Source: Phycisphaerales bacterium (GTDB taxonomy: Bacteria > Planctomycetota > Phycisphaerae > Sedimentisphaerales > Anaerohalosphaeraceae). From it: DNA of 8,067 nt. The DNA is taken from contig DSDR01000223.1 in assembly GCA_011048645.1 (NCBI GenBank), positions 1 to 8,067 on the forward strand, written 5' to 3'. The notes beneath the pieces were generated by a model. That model did not search any database, had not been told where the DNA came from, and saw only the letters and a list, made by a program, of their open reading frames with translations. Shown here one piece after another: positions 1-6,900 of this stretch (the stretch's first letter is position 1; each line of letters starts with the position of its first letter). The position numbers and the translations under genes were made by a program.

Positions 1-68
1 CTCCGCGCCGTCTGCCCGGCCGAAGGCAAAGCACTGCTGACCGCAACAATGATATCCTCGTTTACCAT
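1..68 (-). CDS. mnmE: tRNA modification GTPase MnmE, N-terminal fragment (runs off left edge)
   Basis: Only the first 22 codons are in the window. The minus strand reads MVNEDIIVAVSSALPSAG from an ATG at 68-66. This resembles the start of MnmE/TrmE, where a D-T-I-V-A-x-S/A-T-P motif opens the N-terminal tetrahydrofolate-binding domain. MnmE, with MnmG, makes the 5-carboxymethylaminomethyl modification at the wobble uridine of certain tRNAs. The start lies 21 nt after the yidC stop, on the same strand. In many bacteria mnmE follows yidC, and this context is half of the evidence. The frame is open from the yidC stop codon, which lies in the same frame, and this ATG is the first start. The ribosome binding site is weak (GGG two bases upstream), so translation may depend on coupling to yidC. 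The GTPase domain is outside the window, so the call rests on a short N-terminus plus gene order. Confidence 0.65.
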   Translation of the reverse strand, partial: MVNEDIIVAVSSALPSAGQTAR

Positions 69-89
69 AACCCGATGTGTTATGTAAGG

Positions 90-2195
90 CTATGTCCTGT
101 CAAATCGGTACATCGGTTTGGGTTTTTTCTTTTTGGCTTTGCCGCCGGTTTTGGCGGTCACGGGGACGGTGCTTTTGGCCTCGCGTTCTTCCCGTTCGCG
201 GATGTGTTTGCGAATCACCATCTGCTCAATTACGCCGGCGCCGATACTGCTCATAATATACAGATTCACACCCGACGGGCCGTGATACAGCAGCAGCGGA
301 AACATCAGCGGGAACATAATCATCATCATCTTTTGCTGCTGAGCGACCTGGGGGTTGGTCTGTGCGGCCGCCTGCGACGTGGGCATCAGCTTTTGCTGGG
401 CAAACATCACCCCGCCCATCAGCAGCGGAAGCAGGTTCAGATAGTCCCCGAAGTATGGAATCGACAGCCCGAACGGAAACTGAAACAAATGATCCGGCGC
501 CGACAAATCGGTAATCCAGAACGGCAAAAACGCCTGCCCCCGCAGATCCACGCTCGTATAAACCGCCGTCCAGAGGGCAATCCAGATCGGCATCTGCAAA
601 AACATCGGCAGCATCCCCGAAATCGGCGAGGCGCCCATCTCCCGATAGACCTCCATCATCCGGCGGTTCATTTCCTGCTTGTTGCCGGCGTATTTTTTCT
701 GAATTTCCTGCATCTTGGGGCCGAGTTTCTGCATCCGCATCATCGACACCTGACTGTGTTTGGTCACCGGATGCAGCATCAGCCGCACAATAAACACCAG
801 AAAGATAATCACCACGCCGTAGTTGCCCAGCGGCCCCATCAGCGTGTAAATCGCCTTCATCAGCCAAATGATACCAAAGGCCATCGGCCCGATGATCGAG
901 GTTGGACAGCAACACCCGCGAAAATCAATCGTCTGAAAATATTCCAGCGCCCGATAGGTCGCGTTGGCCTCGAAAAGGCTTTTGTCCTTCGGCCCCAAAA
1001 ACATATCCAACTGCAGCGTTGTCTGGCCGGCCTCATTGCCGCTCGGCGCCAGAACCAGCGTCTTGGATTCGAGCAGCATTGCGGCGCCGGCCTGCTCGGC
1101 CGGCTCTTTGCCCATCAGGTCCGCATCGATATAAGCCGCCCGCTTGAACTGCACCGGCCCCGGCTCGGCCAGGGTATCGCCGGCCGAACGCAAAATGGCG
1201 GCAAAATACTTGTTCGTCGCCGCGGCCCACATCATTGGCGGACGCGACGGAGTGAGCGAAAATCGCAATTTTTCCTCCGGCGGCGTCGGTTTGCCGAATA
1301 AACCTCTCAATTGCGAAAACACCCCCTGCGACGGACGAATCTTTTCCCGCTCGGTCTGGCGGATGTCCAGCGCTGTCATAAATCGTGTTTGGATGCCCGA
1401 TTCGGTCTTGTGGGCGACCACGATTTTTCGCGTATCCTCACGGCTGTCTTCGCGCGTCAGTCCCACCGGCCCGTAAAAATCCATCTGAATCTGAAGCGGC
1501 CGGTCGGTCAGATTCTCGGCAGCGACGGTGCACTCCAGATCGTAGCTGCCCGGCCGGATGCGATAGGTTTTGACCAGCCGCAGCACCGACATCAGCGTAT
1601 CGGCGTCCGTCAGCGCCGCCTCAAAGGTCGCCGTATCGGCATCGTCGGTTTCGATCCATCGCCAGTTGAGCCGATCCAGCGGGAACGTCTTGGGTCCGAA
1701 CTGCTCGGCCCCGGCCGGGGCGATCCGCAGCGCCGTATTGGCCAATGAATAGATCGGACGACTATTGTGCAGCGGTGAGAGCAGCACCAGCGGGCGTCGA
1801 TCCGATGCATCGCGATTGTCAAACTCACTCAGCGCAGCCGTCCTGACAGCCGCGCCGAGCGTGGTCAGCTCAACCTGAAACTTGTATCGATCCGGGTCGT
1901 CGTTGCGACGAATGTCGTCGGGATAGACCGCCCCGAGCGTTACCGTCCGCTGCGGGCCGCTGACCGCCGCCAGCTCGATATCCCCGGCCGCCGTTAACGT
2001 CGGCTCTTCGGCGGGCTGCTGATTCACATCGGAAAAAGAACCGGCTGAGGCGTCTGTCGGCGCGTCGGATTCAGCAGCCGCCGCCAGCGGCGCGACCTGC
2101 GGCGGTCTGCCGGAACGCACTGCATCCAAAGCCAGCAGTCCGCACAACGTCAAAAAACCTGAAATGACAATCAGAACAAGCGTTCTTGGTTTCAT
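90..2195 (-). CDS. yidC: YidC/Oxa1 family membrane protein insertase
   Basis: YidC inserts proteins into the inner membrane, alone or with SecYEG. From the ATG at 2195 the protein has 701 residues, against 548 in E. coli. One N-terminal membrane segment (about 6-25) is followed by a ~400-residue extracytoplasmic domain and then the conserved insertase core. Core helices lie near residues 452-474, 528-546, 585-604 and 621-660. The positively charged groove residue (E. coli R366) is visible as R471 in FIVRLMLHP. The family pattern Q-K-Y-A-x-N-K-Q-E-M-N-R-R-M-M-E-V-Y forms the cytoplasmic hairpin, followed by PISGMLPMFLQMPIWIALW and GPSGVNLY. The tail is strongly basic (KAKKKKPKP), as in ribosome-binding YidC/Oxa1 forms. 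Three adjacent cysteines (about residue 426) sit just before the core and are unusual. A TTG at 2210 would add five residues, but GAAGG eight bases before the ATG at 2195 favours the shorter form. It is cotranscribed with the phosphoesterase upstream (39 nt gap) and the mnmE-like gene downstream (21 nt gap). Confidence 0.96.
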   Translation of the reverse strand: MKPRTLVLIVISGFLTLCGLLALDAVRSGRPPQVAPLAAAAESDAPTDASAGSFSDVNQQPAEEPTLTAAGDIELAAVSGPQRTVTLGAVYPDDIRRNDDPDRYKFQVELTTLGAAVRTAALSEFDNRDASDRRPLVLLSPLHNSRPIYSLANTALRIAPAGAEQFGPKTFPLDRLNWRWIETDDADTATFEAALTDADTLMSVLRLVKTYRIRPGSYDLECTVAAENLTDRPLQIQMDFYGPVGLTREDSREDTRKIVVAHKTESGIQTRFMTALDIRQTEREKIRPSQGVFSQLRGLFGKPTPPEEKLRFSLTPSRPPMMWAAATNKYFAAILRSAGDTLAEPGPVQFKRAAYIDADLMGKEPAEQAGAAMLLESKTLVLAPSGNEAGQTTLQLDMFLGPKDKSLFEANATYRALEYFQTIDFRGCCCPTSIIGPMAFGIIWLMKAIYTLMGPLGNYGVVIIFLVFIVRLMLHPVTKHSQVSMMRMQKLGPKMQEIQKKYAGNKQEMNRRMMEVYREMGASPISGMLPMFLQMPIWIALWTAVYTSVDLRGQAFLPFWITDLSAPDHLFQFPFGLSIPYFGDYLNLLPLLMGGVMFAQQKLMPTSQAAAQTNPQVAQQQKMMMIMFPLMFPLLLYHGPSGVNLYIMSSIGAGVIEQMVIRKHIREREEREAKSTVPVTAKTGGKAKKKKPKPMYRFDRT

Positions 2196-2203
2196 TCGTT
2201 TCG

Positions 2204-2208
2204 CCTTC
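2204..2208 (-). promoter_or_regulatory. Ribosome binding site deciding the yidC start
   Basis: GAAGG on the minus strand lies eight bases before the ATG at 2195. The alternative in-frame TTG at 2210 has its only purine-rich sequence (GAGGA) directly adjacent, with no usable spacing. This is why the start at 2195 is preferred. Confidence 0.6.
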
Positions 2209-2234
2209 AATCCTCAATAATCCATTGTCAATCG

Positions 2235-3011
2235 CTACCGCCCGTCGAACAATCGGTCGCCTTCAAAATCATCCAGCTCCGGCTCGGCGTAAATCTTGTC
2301 GGCGGCGGCCTTAAAATCGTATTCCAGACGTACAAAATACACATAATTGTCTTCGATATAGGCATAAGACGCCCGATTGTCGCGGTCGCGCGGCTGACCG
2401 ACCGAGCCGACATTGATAATCGCCTTTTCATCCGGAATAATCGGATATTTGCCGCCCAGCTCGTCGGGCGTGTAAAAGTCCGGATCTTCCAGAAACACGC
2501 CCGGCAGGTGGGTGTGCCCCACAAAGCAGATATGCTTGACCCGCTCAAACAGGGCATTCATTTTTCCTGTGGTTGTATAGACATCATCCGGAAAAACGTA
2601 TTCATTGATCGGTCGCCGCGGCGAAGCGTGTACGAAATCCAGCGTCGCCTCAACGTCTTTGAGTTTGGTTTCGAGCGTCCAGCGCATCTTCTGTCTGCCC
2701 AGATAACGCCATCGCTTGTCGTTTTTTTCATGATCCGGCTCCTGTTCGAGTACCTTGCGCGCCCAGTAAGCGGCCGATTCGGCGCCCTGATTGAAGTTGG
2801 TCGGCTCGTACAGGGCCGCGTAGTCGTGGTTGCCCATCAGGCAGATTTCGGTCTTGTCGATGACCAAATCGAGGCACTCGATCGGGTTGGCCGCGTATCC
2901 CAGCACATCGCCGAGACAGTAAATCGTCTTGATGCCGCGTTTTTCAATGTCCGCCAGCACTGTCGTCAGCGCCTCAATATTCGAATGGATATCGCTGATA
3001 ATTGCAAACAT
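2235..3011 (-). CDS. Calcineurin-like metallophosphoesterase (YfcE/MJ0936-like)
   Basis: This is a 258-residue cytoplasmic protein with the full metal-ligand set of the calcineurin-like phosphoesterase superfamily: SDIHSN (D7, H9), GDVLGY (D35), GNHD (N61, H62), VHASP (H128) and GHTH (H166, H168). NVGSVGQPRD at about 200-209 is typical of the YfcE/MJ0936 type, which hydrolyses phosphodiesters with two bound metal ions, usually Mn or Ni. A segment of about 60 residues between GNHD and VHASP (roughly 65-125) is charged and helical-looking and probably caps the active site. No signal peptide or membrane segment is visible, so it should be cytoplasmic. The natural substrate cannot be read from sequence. 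Some relatives act on cyclic nucleotides or nucleotide second messengers, but that is not established here. The start at 3011 has AGGA ten bases upstream, a rather long spacing. It is the first gene of the operon with yidC, 39 nt from the yidC ATG. This stands where rnpA often precedes yidC in other bacteria. Confidence 0.9.
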   Translation of the reverse strand: MFAIISDIHSNIEALTTVLADIEKRGIKTIYCLGDVLGYAANPIECLDLVIDKTEICLMGNHDYAALYEPTNFNQGAESAAYWARKVLEQEPDHEKNDKRWRYLGRQKMRWTLETKLKDVEATLDFVHASPRRPINEYVFPDDVYTTTGKMNALFERVKHICFVGHTHLPGVFLEDPDFYTPDELGGKYPIIPDEKAIINVGSVGQPRDRDNRASYAYIEDNYVYFVRLEYDFKAAADKIYAEPELDDFEGDRLFDGR

Positions 3012-3282
3012 ATCGGTTTTATCCTGGGTTGACAGTTCGGGTTCAAAGCCGTCTTTATATCACAAACCGCCCCCGCAATCCAGAAAAACGTTGACGCAAT
3101 TAAAAACATCCCCCGCCGTCGAATTGTCGTCGCAATGATTCGTAAATCAGTCATTTTATTTCTTTATGATCCTGTAGGTGGATATACCGACGCCTCCAAA
3201 TCGGTAAATCTATCGATTTAATATCTTCAAAACTATAAACTTTTTGGGAGGTGAACCTTTTTTTATAATTTTTCCAAAAAAC

Positions 3283-3322
3283 ATGCAAACTATACTTGAC
3301 ATAATGTAATGCAAAGTGTACT
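3283..3322 (+). repeat. Imperfect 14-bp direct repeat around the -35 box, possible operator
   Basis: ATGCAAACTATACT (3283-3296) and ATGCAAAGTGTACT (3309-3322) match at 12 of 14 positions and start 26 bp apart. The first copy ends at the first base of the -35 hexamer and the second runs into the -10 box. A binding protein on either copy would interfere with RNA polymerase. The XRE-type regulator encoded by this transcript is the natural candidate, as such proteins often autoregulate. That link is inferred. Confidence 0.4.
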
Positions 3323-3324
3323 AT
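3296..3324 (+). promoter_or_regulatory. Sigma70-type promoter for the membrane protein-HTH pair
   Basis: The -35 box is TTGACA (3296-3301), a perfect consensus. It is followed by a 17-nt spacer and the -10 box TACTAT (3319-3324), which matches four of six positions of TATAAT. Transcription would start near 3331. That leaves about 40 nt of leader before the ATG at 3372, whose ribosome binding site is AAGAGG at 3361-3366. Confidence 0.75.
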
Positions 3325-3371
3325 TTGTTCAGTTGAATATGTATTAAAGAACAAGGCAAGAAGAGGCAAAA

Positions 3372-3416
3372 ATGAATCGGTCGCAAAAAATGGCGTGGTG
3401 GATGGTATTATGTTGA
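3372..3416 (+). CDS. Short 5' reading frame, likely the detached N-terminus of the membrane protein
   Basis: ATG at 3372 follows AAGAGG with a five-base spacer, the best translation start in this transcript. It encodes MNRSQKMAWWMVLC and then hits TGA at 3414-3416. The peptide looks like the N-terminus of a membrane protein: a basic, polar start followed by an aromatic and aliphatic run. The next frame continues with LSMMIFVFYLL, which would complete that helix. It overlaps the main frame (3395-3598), with ATG 3410 sharing the sequence ATGTTGA with this stop. One missing base, a -1 shift or reinitiation could join the two frames. Confidence 0.45.
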   Translation: MNRSQKMAWWMVLC

Positions 3417-3598
3417 GCATGATGATCTTTGTATTCTATCTGCTTATATTTGCCTTTACGGCAATCTTTTTAATCGGCGGAAAAGAAAAAATGCCGGTTG
3501 TCTTCCTTCCGCTGATGGTCTTGACGGGAATATTTCCAGTCCAGTGTGTTCAGTCCGCCGCCTTGCTGATTCAATGTGCAAAGGAAGACGATGAGTAA
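3395..3598 (+). CDS. Small two-helix membrane protein paired with an HTH regulator
   Basis: The open frame gives 67 residues from a GTG at 3395; in-frame ATG codons at 3410 and 3419 are alternatives. No family is recognised with confidence. Two hydrophobic stretches are clear: about 6-27 (MMIFVFYLLIFAFTAIFLIG) and about 33-57 (MPVVFLPLMVLTGIFPVQC onwards). They are joined by a short basic loop (GGKEK), and the acidic tail is AKEDDE. Small membrane proteins are often encoded just upstream of YozG-like XRE regulators and are thought to act with them; that function is not proven. Neither the GTG at 3395 nor the later ATGs has a good ribosome binding site, while the ATG at 3372 in another frame does. 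The gene may therefore be frameshifted, or translated by reinitiation at 3410. The last eight bases overlap the HTH gene, which implies coupled translation. Confidence 0.6.
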   Translation: MVDGIMLSMMIFVFYLLIFAFTAIFLIGGKEKMPVVFLPLMVLTGIFPVQCVQSAALLIQCAKEDDE

Positions 3599-3803
3599 AG
3601 ATCGACTGACCAATCAGGTGCGGCGGTGTCGGTTTGAGGCGGGGGAATTGACCCAGCAGGCGTTGGCCGAGCGGGTCGGCGTCACGCGGCAGACGATCAT
3701 CGCCATCGAGCAGGGCAACTATACGCCCTCGCTGACGCTGGCGCTGAAGATCGCACGGACATTTGGCAAATCGGTTGAGGAAGTGTTTTGGCTGGAGGGG
3801 TGA
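3591..3803 (+). CDS. XRE-family helix-turn-helix regulator (YozG-like)
   Basis: From the ATG at 3591 this is a 70-residue, single-domain DNA-binding protein. The Cro/C1-type HTH spans about residues 9-63: LTQQALAERVGV forms helix 2 and its turn, TRQTIIAIEQGNYTPSL the recognition helix and following loop, and LALKIARTFGKSVEEVF the last helices. The I-E-Q-G-x-Y-x-P-S-L signature and the V-E-E-V-F-W ending are characteristic of the short YozG-like group. The start at 3591 is preferred over the ATG at 3576 because AAGGA lies at 3581-3585, five bases upstream. It overlaps the end of the membrane-protein gene by eight bases, so the two are one transcriptional and translational unit. Likely targets are its own promoter and that of the membrane protein. 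It is convergent with the secA unit. Its body is G+C-rich, while the promoter region is AT-rich. Confidence 0.9.
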   Translation: MSKDRLTNQVRRCRFEAGELTQQALAERVGVTRQTIIAIEQGNYTPSLTLALKIARTFGKSVEEVFWLEG

Positions 3804-3804
3804 T

Positions 3805-3846
3805 GGGCAGAGGACAGAGGTCAGAGGTCAGAGGACAGAGGGCAGA
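3805..3846. repeat. Six tandem heptamers GG(G/A/T)CAGA
   Basis: Forty-two bases divide exactly into GGGCAGA, GGACAGA, GGTCAGA, GGTCAGA, GGACAGA and GGGCAGA. Only the third base varies, and it varies in mirror order (G, A, T, T, A, G). The array begins one base after the stop of the HTH gene. On the minus strand it supplies the TGA that ends the truncated HEPN-type frame. The shape is that of an interspersed or slippage-generated simple repeat. Confidence 0.85.
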
Positions 3847-3983
3847 CAATGTGTGACATCTTGTTGCGATGGGCCAAAGCCCATCCTACGGCATAAGATG
3901 TCCAGCGTGCGTTCGAGCAAACGATAGGCCTTTTCGAAGTTGTCGAATCGCTGCTTCCATCGGATGTCGCTGTGTTGTTCCAT
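3828..3983 (-). pseudogene. Truncated HI0074-type HEPN protein (nucleotidyltransferase substrate-binding)
   Basis: A minus-strand ATG at 3983 lies 3 nt after the secA stop and has AAGGGG as ribosome binding site. It opens a 51-codon frame. The first 29 residues, including SDIRWKQRFDNFEKAYRLLE, match what I know as the start of HI0074-family proteins. These are ~130-145-residue HEPN-fold partners of minimal nucleotidyltransferases, some acting as toxin-antitoxin modules. After residue 29 (DI) the similarity stops: the rest (LCRRMGFGPSQQDV and on to TGA at 3830-3828) is translated hairpin and heptamer repeat. The core helices and any R-x4-6-H catalytic motif of HEPN proteins are missing. It is therefore a gene remnant, cut at the edge of the inverted repeat. 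The identification rests on a short segment recognised by eye. A MNT-type nucleotidyltransferase, the usual partner class, lies on the far side of secA at 7780. Confidence 0.6.
3855..3902. repeat. Nested inverted repeat, possible dispersed element or bidirectional terminator
   Basis: An outer perfect 8-bp stem (GACATCTT 3855-3862, AAGATGTC 3895-3902) encloses a 3-bp pairing (TGC 3865-3867, GCA 3891-3893). Inside that is a 7-bp stem with a four-base loop (GATGGGC-CAAA-GCCCATC, 3868-3885). It sits between the convergent HTH gene and secA. It could stop transcription from both sides, although no T-run follows on either strand. The sequence resembles short interspersed palindromes that give the spurious translation GWALAH in G+C-rich genomes; that resemblance is from memory. 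Its right end coincides with the point where HEPN similarity stops. Confidence 0.6.
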
Positions 3984-3986
3984 CGG

Positions 3987-6900
3987 CTACCCCTTTTGGC
4001 CGCAGCATTTTTTGTATTTTTTTCCGCTGCCGCACGGGCACGGGTCATTGCGTCCGACCTTGGGCTGGTCGAGTTTGATCTGTTTGACTTTCTGCTCGCC
4101 CTGCGGGGCGGCTGCGGCGGCGCGCTGGCGCTGGGCCATTTCAAACTGGCTGACTTCCTGCTTCTGCGTTTCGCTGACATTATAGACGCTGCGGCTCTGC
4201 TGGCCGGCCTGCAAACGAACGCGGAAGATGATGTCGGTAACGCGATCCTCGATGGTCTGGAGCATCTCGTTGAACATCCGAAAACCTTCCTGCTTGTATT
4301 CGATCTTCGGATCCTTCTCGGCATACGCCCGCAGCATAATGCTTTCTTTGAGATGGTCCATCGCATACAAATGGTCTTTCCAGGTCGAGTCGAAGATTTG
4401 AATCAAAACAAACCGCTCCAGATCGGCCAGTTCACGGCGTAAAAAGGCGCGTCCGGCCTCCAGCAGTTTGTCTTTGGCGGCGTCTTTGTCCTTCAGCTCA
4501 TCAGCGGTCAAATCGGCGTCAAAGCGTTCTCTGGCCCAGCCGGCAAGCGTATCGGCCCCGGCGCTGCGCAGCTTGTGTTCAATCGTCTGCGTCAGCTTGC
4601 CGTTGTTCCAGACCTTGCTCATGTCCAGCAGCGTGTTGAAGATCTCCTTCGGCTGCATCTGCGACAAGTCCTCCGGCGTCAGTGCCGACTCATACTTGCG
4701 CCGCGCCCACTCGGCCAGCAATTCAAACCCATAGACATTCGCCCCCTTCGGAGTAAAGACCATATTCATCGCGTATTCAATCGGATACTCCACTTCGCGC
4801 TTGCGATACAGCGCGGCAACCTGCTGAGCCACTTTTTGCTCGGCCTGCGATGCCTCGCAATCTTTCAACTCCGCCGGGTCGAGCTTGATATTGAATTTAC
4901 CCTGCGCCCAGACGGCAAACATGCGCGCCGGGTAATCGGCTTTGAGAAATTCCTCAATCCGCGAGACATCTTTTTTGTCCACCTGCTCGCAAGCGGCCTC
5001 GACGAGCGTTTCTTCGATGTCCCCGGCGGTCATCTGCCGCAGCTTGGAGGCCGACAGGTTGGCCCGGAACGCACTCATTGCCCACTTGCACAGGGCATCG
5101 ACTTTCCAGGTCGAAGGGTCGTCGTAGTCTTCGAGATATTCGCCCAGCGATACGGAGATGTCGTTAGCGATGTTCTTTTTGGCCTGCTCGCGGATGGTCT
5201 CGATGATCTGTTCGGCCTCCATCCCGCGAAGCCGTTTGGGGTCCAGCTCGACGCCGAACTCCGCGCGTGCCCATTCGCTGATACATCGCTGCGGATAGTC
5301 CGGCGCCAGGATTTCTTCGGCGGCGTCGGTGATGACATCGTCAATCATATCCTGGATGGTTTTTTTCAGGTCTTTGCCTTCAATAATCTTGCGGCGGCGC
5401 GAATAGAAGATTTTGCGCTGATAGTCCATCACCTCATCGTATTCGAGCAGGCTCTTGCGCGCCTCGAAGTTGCGCTCTTCGACTTTCTTCTGGGCTTTTT
5501 CAATGCCCTTGCTGATCCGCTTGTGCTGGATGGGCATTCCCTCTTCCCATCCGATCATGGACAGCGCCTTGACCGTCCAGTCCGGCGCGAAAACCCGCAT
5601 CAGATCGTCGTCAAACGACAGGAAAAAGACGCTGCTGCCCGGGTCGCCCTGCCGTCCGGCCCGACCGCGAAGCTGATTGTCGATGCGGCGGGACTCGTGC
5701 CGCTCGGTGCCGAGGATGTGCAGGCCGCCGATGTCCGCGACCCCGGGGCCAAGCTTGATGTCAGTGCCGCGACCGGCCATGTTCGTGGCGATGGTCACAT
5801 TGCCGCGGATCGAACCGTCGCGGGCGGTATGCTGAAGGCCGGCTTTTTCGACGATGACGGCCTCGCGGGCGTGCTGTTTGGCGTTGAGCACTTCGTGTTC
5901 GATGCCGTAACGCCGTTTGAGCGCCTCGGAGAGCGCCTCGCTTTTCTCGATGCTGACCGTGCCGACCAGCACCGGACGACCGGCGCAGCAGACCTCGTGA
6001 ATCTCATCGACAATGGCCATAAACTTTTCCCGCATTGTCTTGTAAATCATATCCTCGCGGTCGTCGCGGACGCAGGGCTTGTTGGTCGGAATCGTCACCA
6101 CATCCAGCTTGTAAATCTTCATAAACTCCTCGGCTTCAGTGGCCGCCGTGCCGGTCATACCGGCAATCCGCCCGTAGAGCTTGAAGAAGTTTTGCAGCGT
6201 AATCGTCGCCAGGGTTTGGGATTCTTCTTTGATCTGAACGCCTTCTTTGGCCTCAACCGCCTGATGCAGGCCGTCGGACCACTGCCTGCCGTGCATCAAA
6301 CGACCGGTGAACTCATCGACGATGACCACCTTGCCGTCCATCACCACATAGTTCTTCTCGCGTTCAAAGACCAGATGCGCCCGCAGCGCCTGTTCGATCA
6401 AATGCGGCCAGTCGGAATTCTGTCCCAGATAGAACGACCCGACGCCGGCAATCTCCTGCGCCGCGGCGATGCCCTTTTCCATCAGGTGCACCGATTTGCG
6501 CTCATAATCCACATTATAATACAGCGTCTCTTCTTCGATCTGGTCTTCCGTGCCGCGCAGTTCCTCGGCCAGCCGGCGCCGAGCCTCTTCCAACTGCTTG
6601 TGCGTCTTGTCAATCACCGCCTGCGCTTTTTCCATACGGCCGGTGTCTTTGGCACGCTTGGCGTCGGTCAGCTCACCCTGGGCGTTGGCGATGGTTCGCG
6701 TATATTCATCGATGGCCTTTTTGAGCTGATCATACGAACTTTGCAGGCTCATCAGCTTGCGCGCCACCGTGTCGGCTTTTTTGTAGCGGGTTACGTCGTC
6801 CTGGGCCGGGCCGGAGATAATCAGCGGCGTGCGGGCCTCGTCGATGAGAATCGAGTCCACTTCGTCGATGATGGCATATTCGAGCGGTCCCTGAACCATC

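Larger units (their letters stand above)
3012..3371. other. Intergenic region between two divergent transcription units
   Basis: I find no credible gene in these 360 bases. The minus-strand open frame across 3151-3420 has no recognisable domain and an atypical composition, and it covers the promoter of the plus-strand pair. The left part is moderately G+C-rich and must hold the promoter of the phosphoesterase-yidC operon. TATAAA on the minus strand at 3059-3054 is a possible -10 box, with only a poor -35. From about 3205 to 3371 the sequence turns markedly AT-rich. It contains a small dyad (TAAATC-TATC-GATTTA, 3205-3220), a 14-bp imperfect direct repeat and a strong plus-strand promoter. Confidence 0.6.

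Noticed and set aside
75..1301. A 408-codon plus-strand frame antisense to yidC
   Set aside because: It has the same codon alignment and codon-bias explanation, no domain, and conserved YidC motifs on the opposite strand.
3251..3267. AGGTGAACCT followed by a T-run as a terminator
   Set aside because: The stem is only four base pairs with a two-base loop, too short for a stable hairpin.
3151..3420. Minus-strand 89-codon frame in the intergenic region
   Set aside because: It overlaps the strong plus-strand promoter and the mini-frame at 3372, has no recognisable family, and arises in AT-rich DNA.
3805..3902. Heptamers plus palindrome as a CRISPR array
   Set aside because: The units are seven bases long without unique spacers, and no cas-like gene is present.
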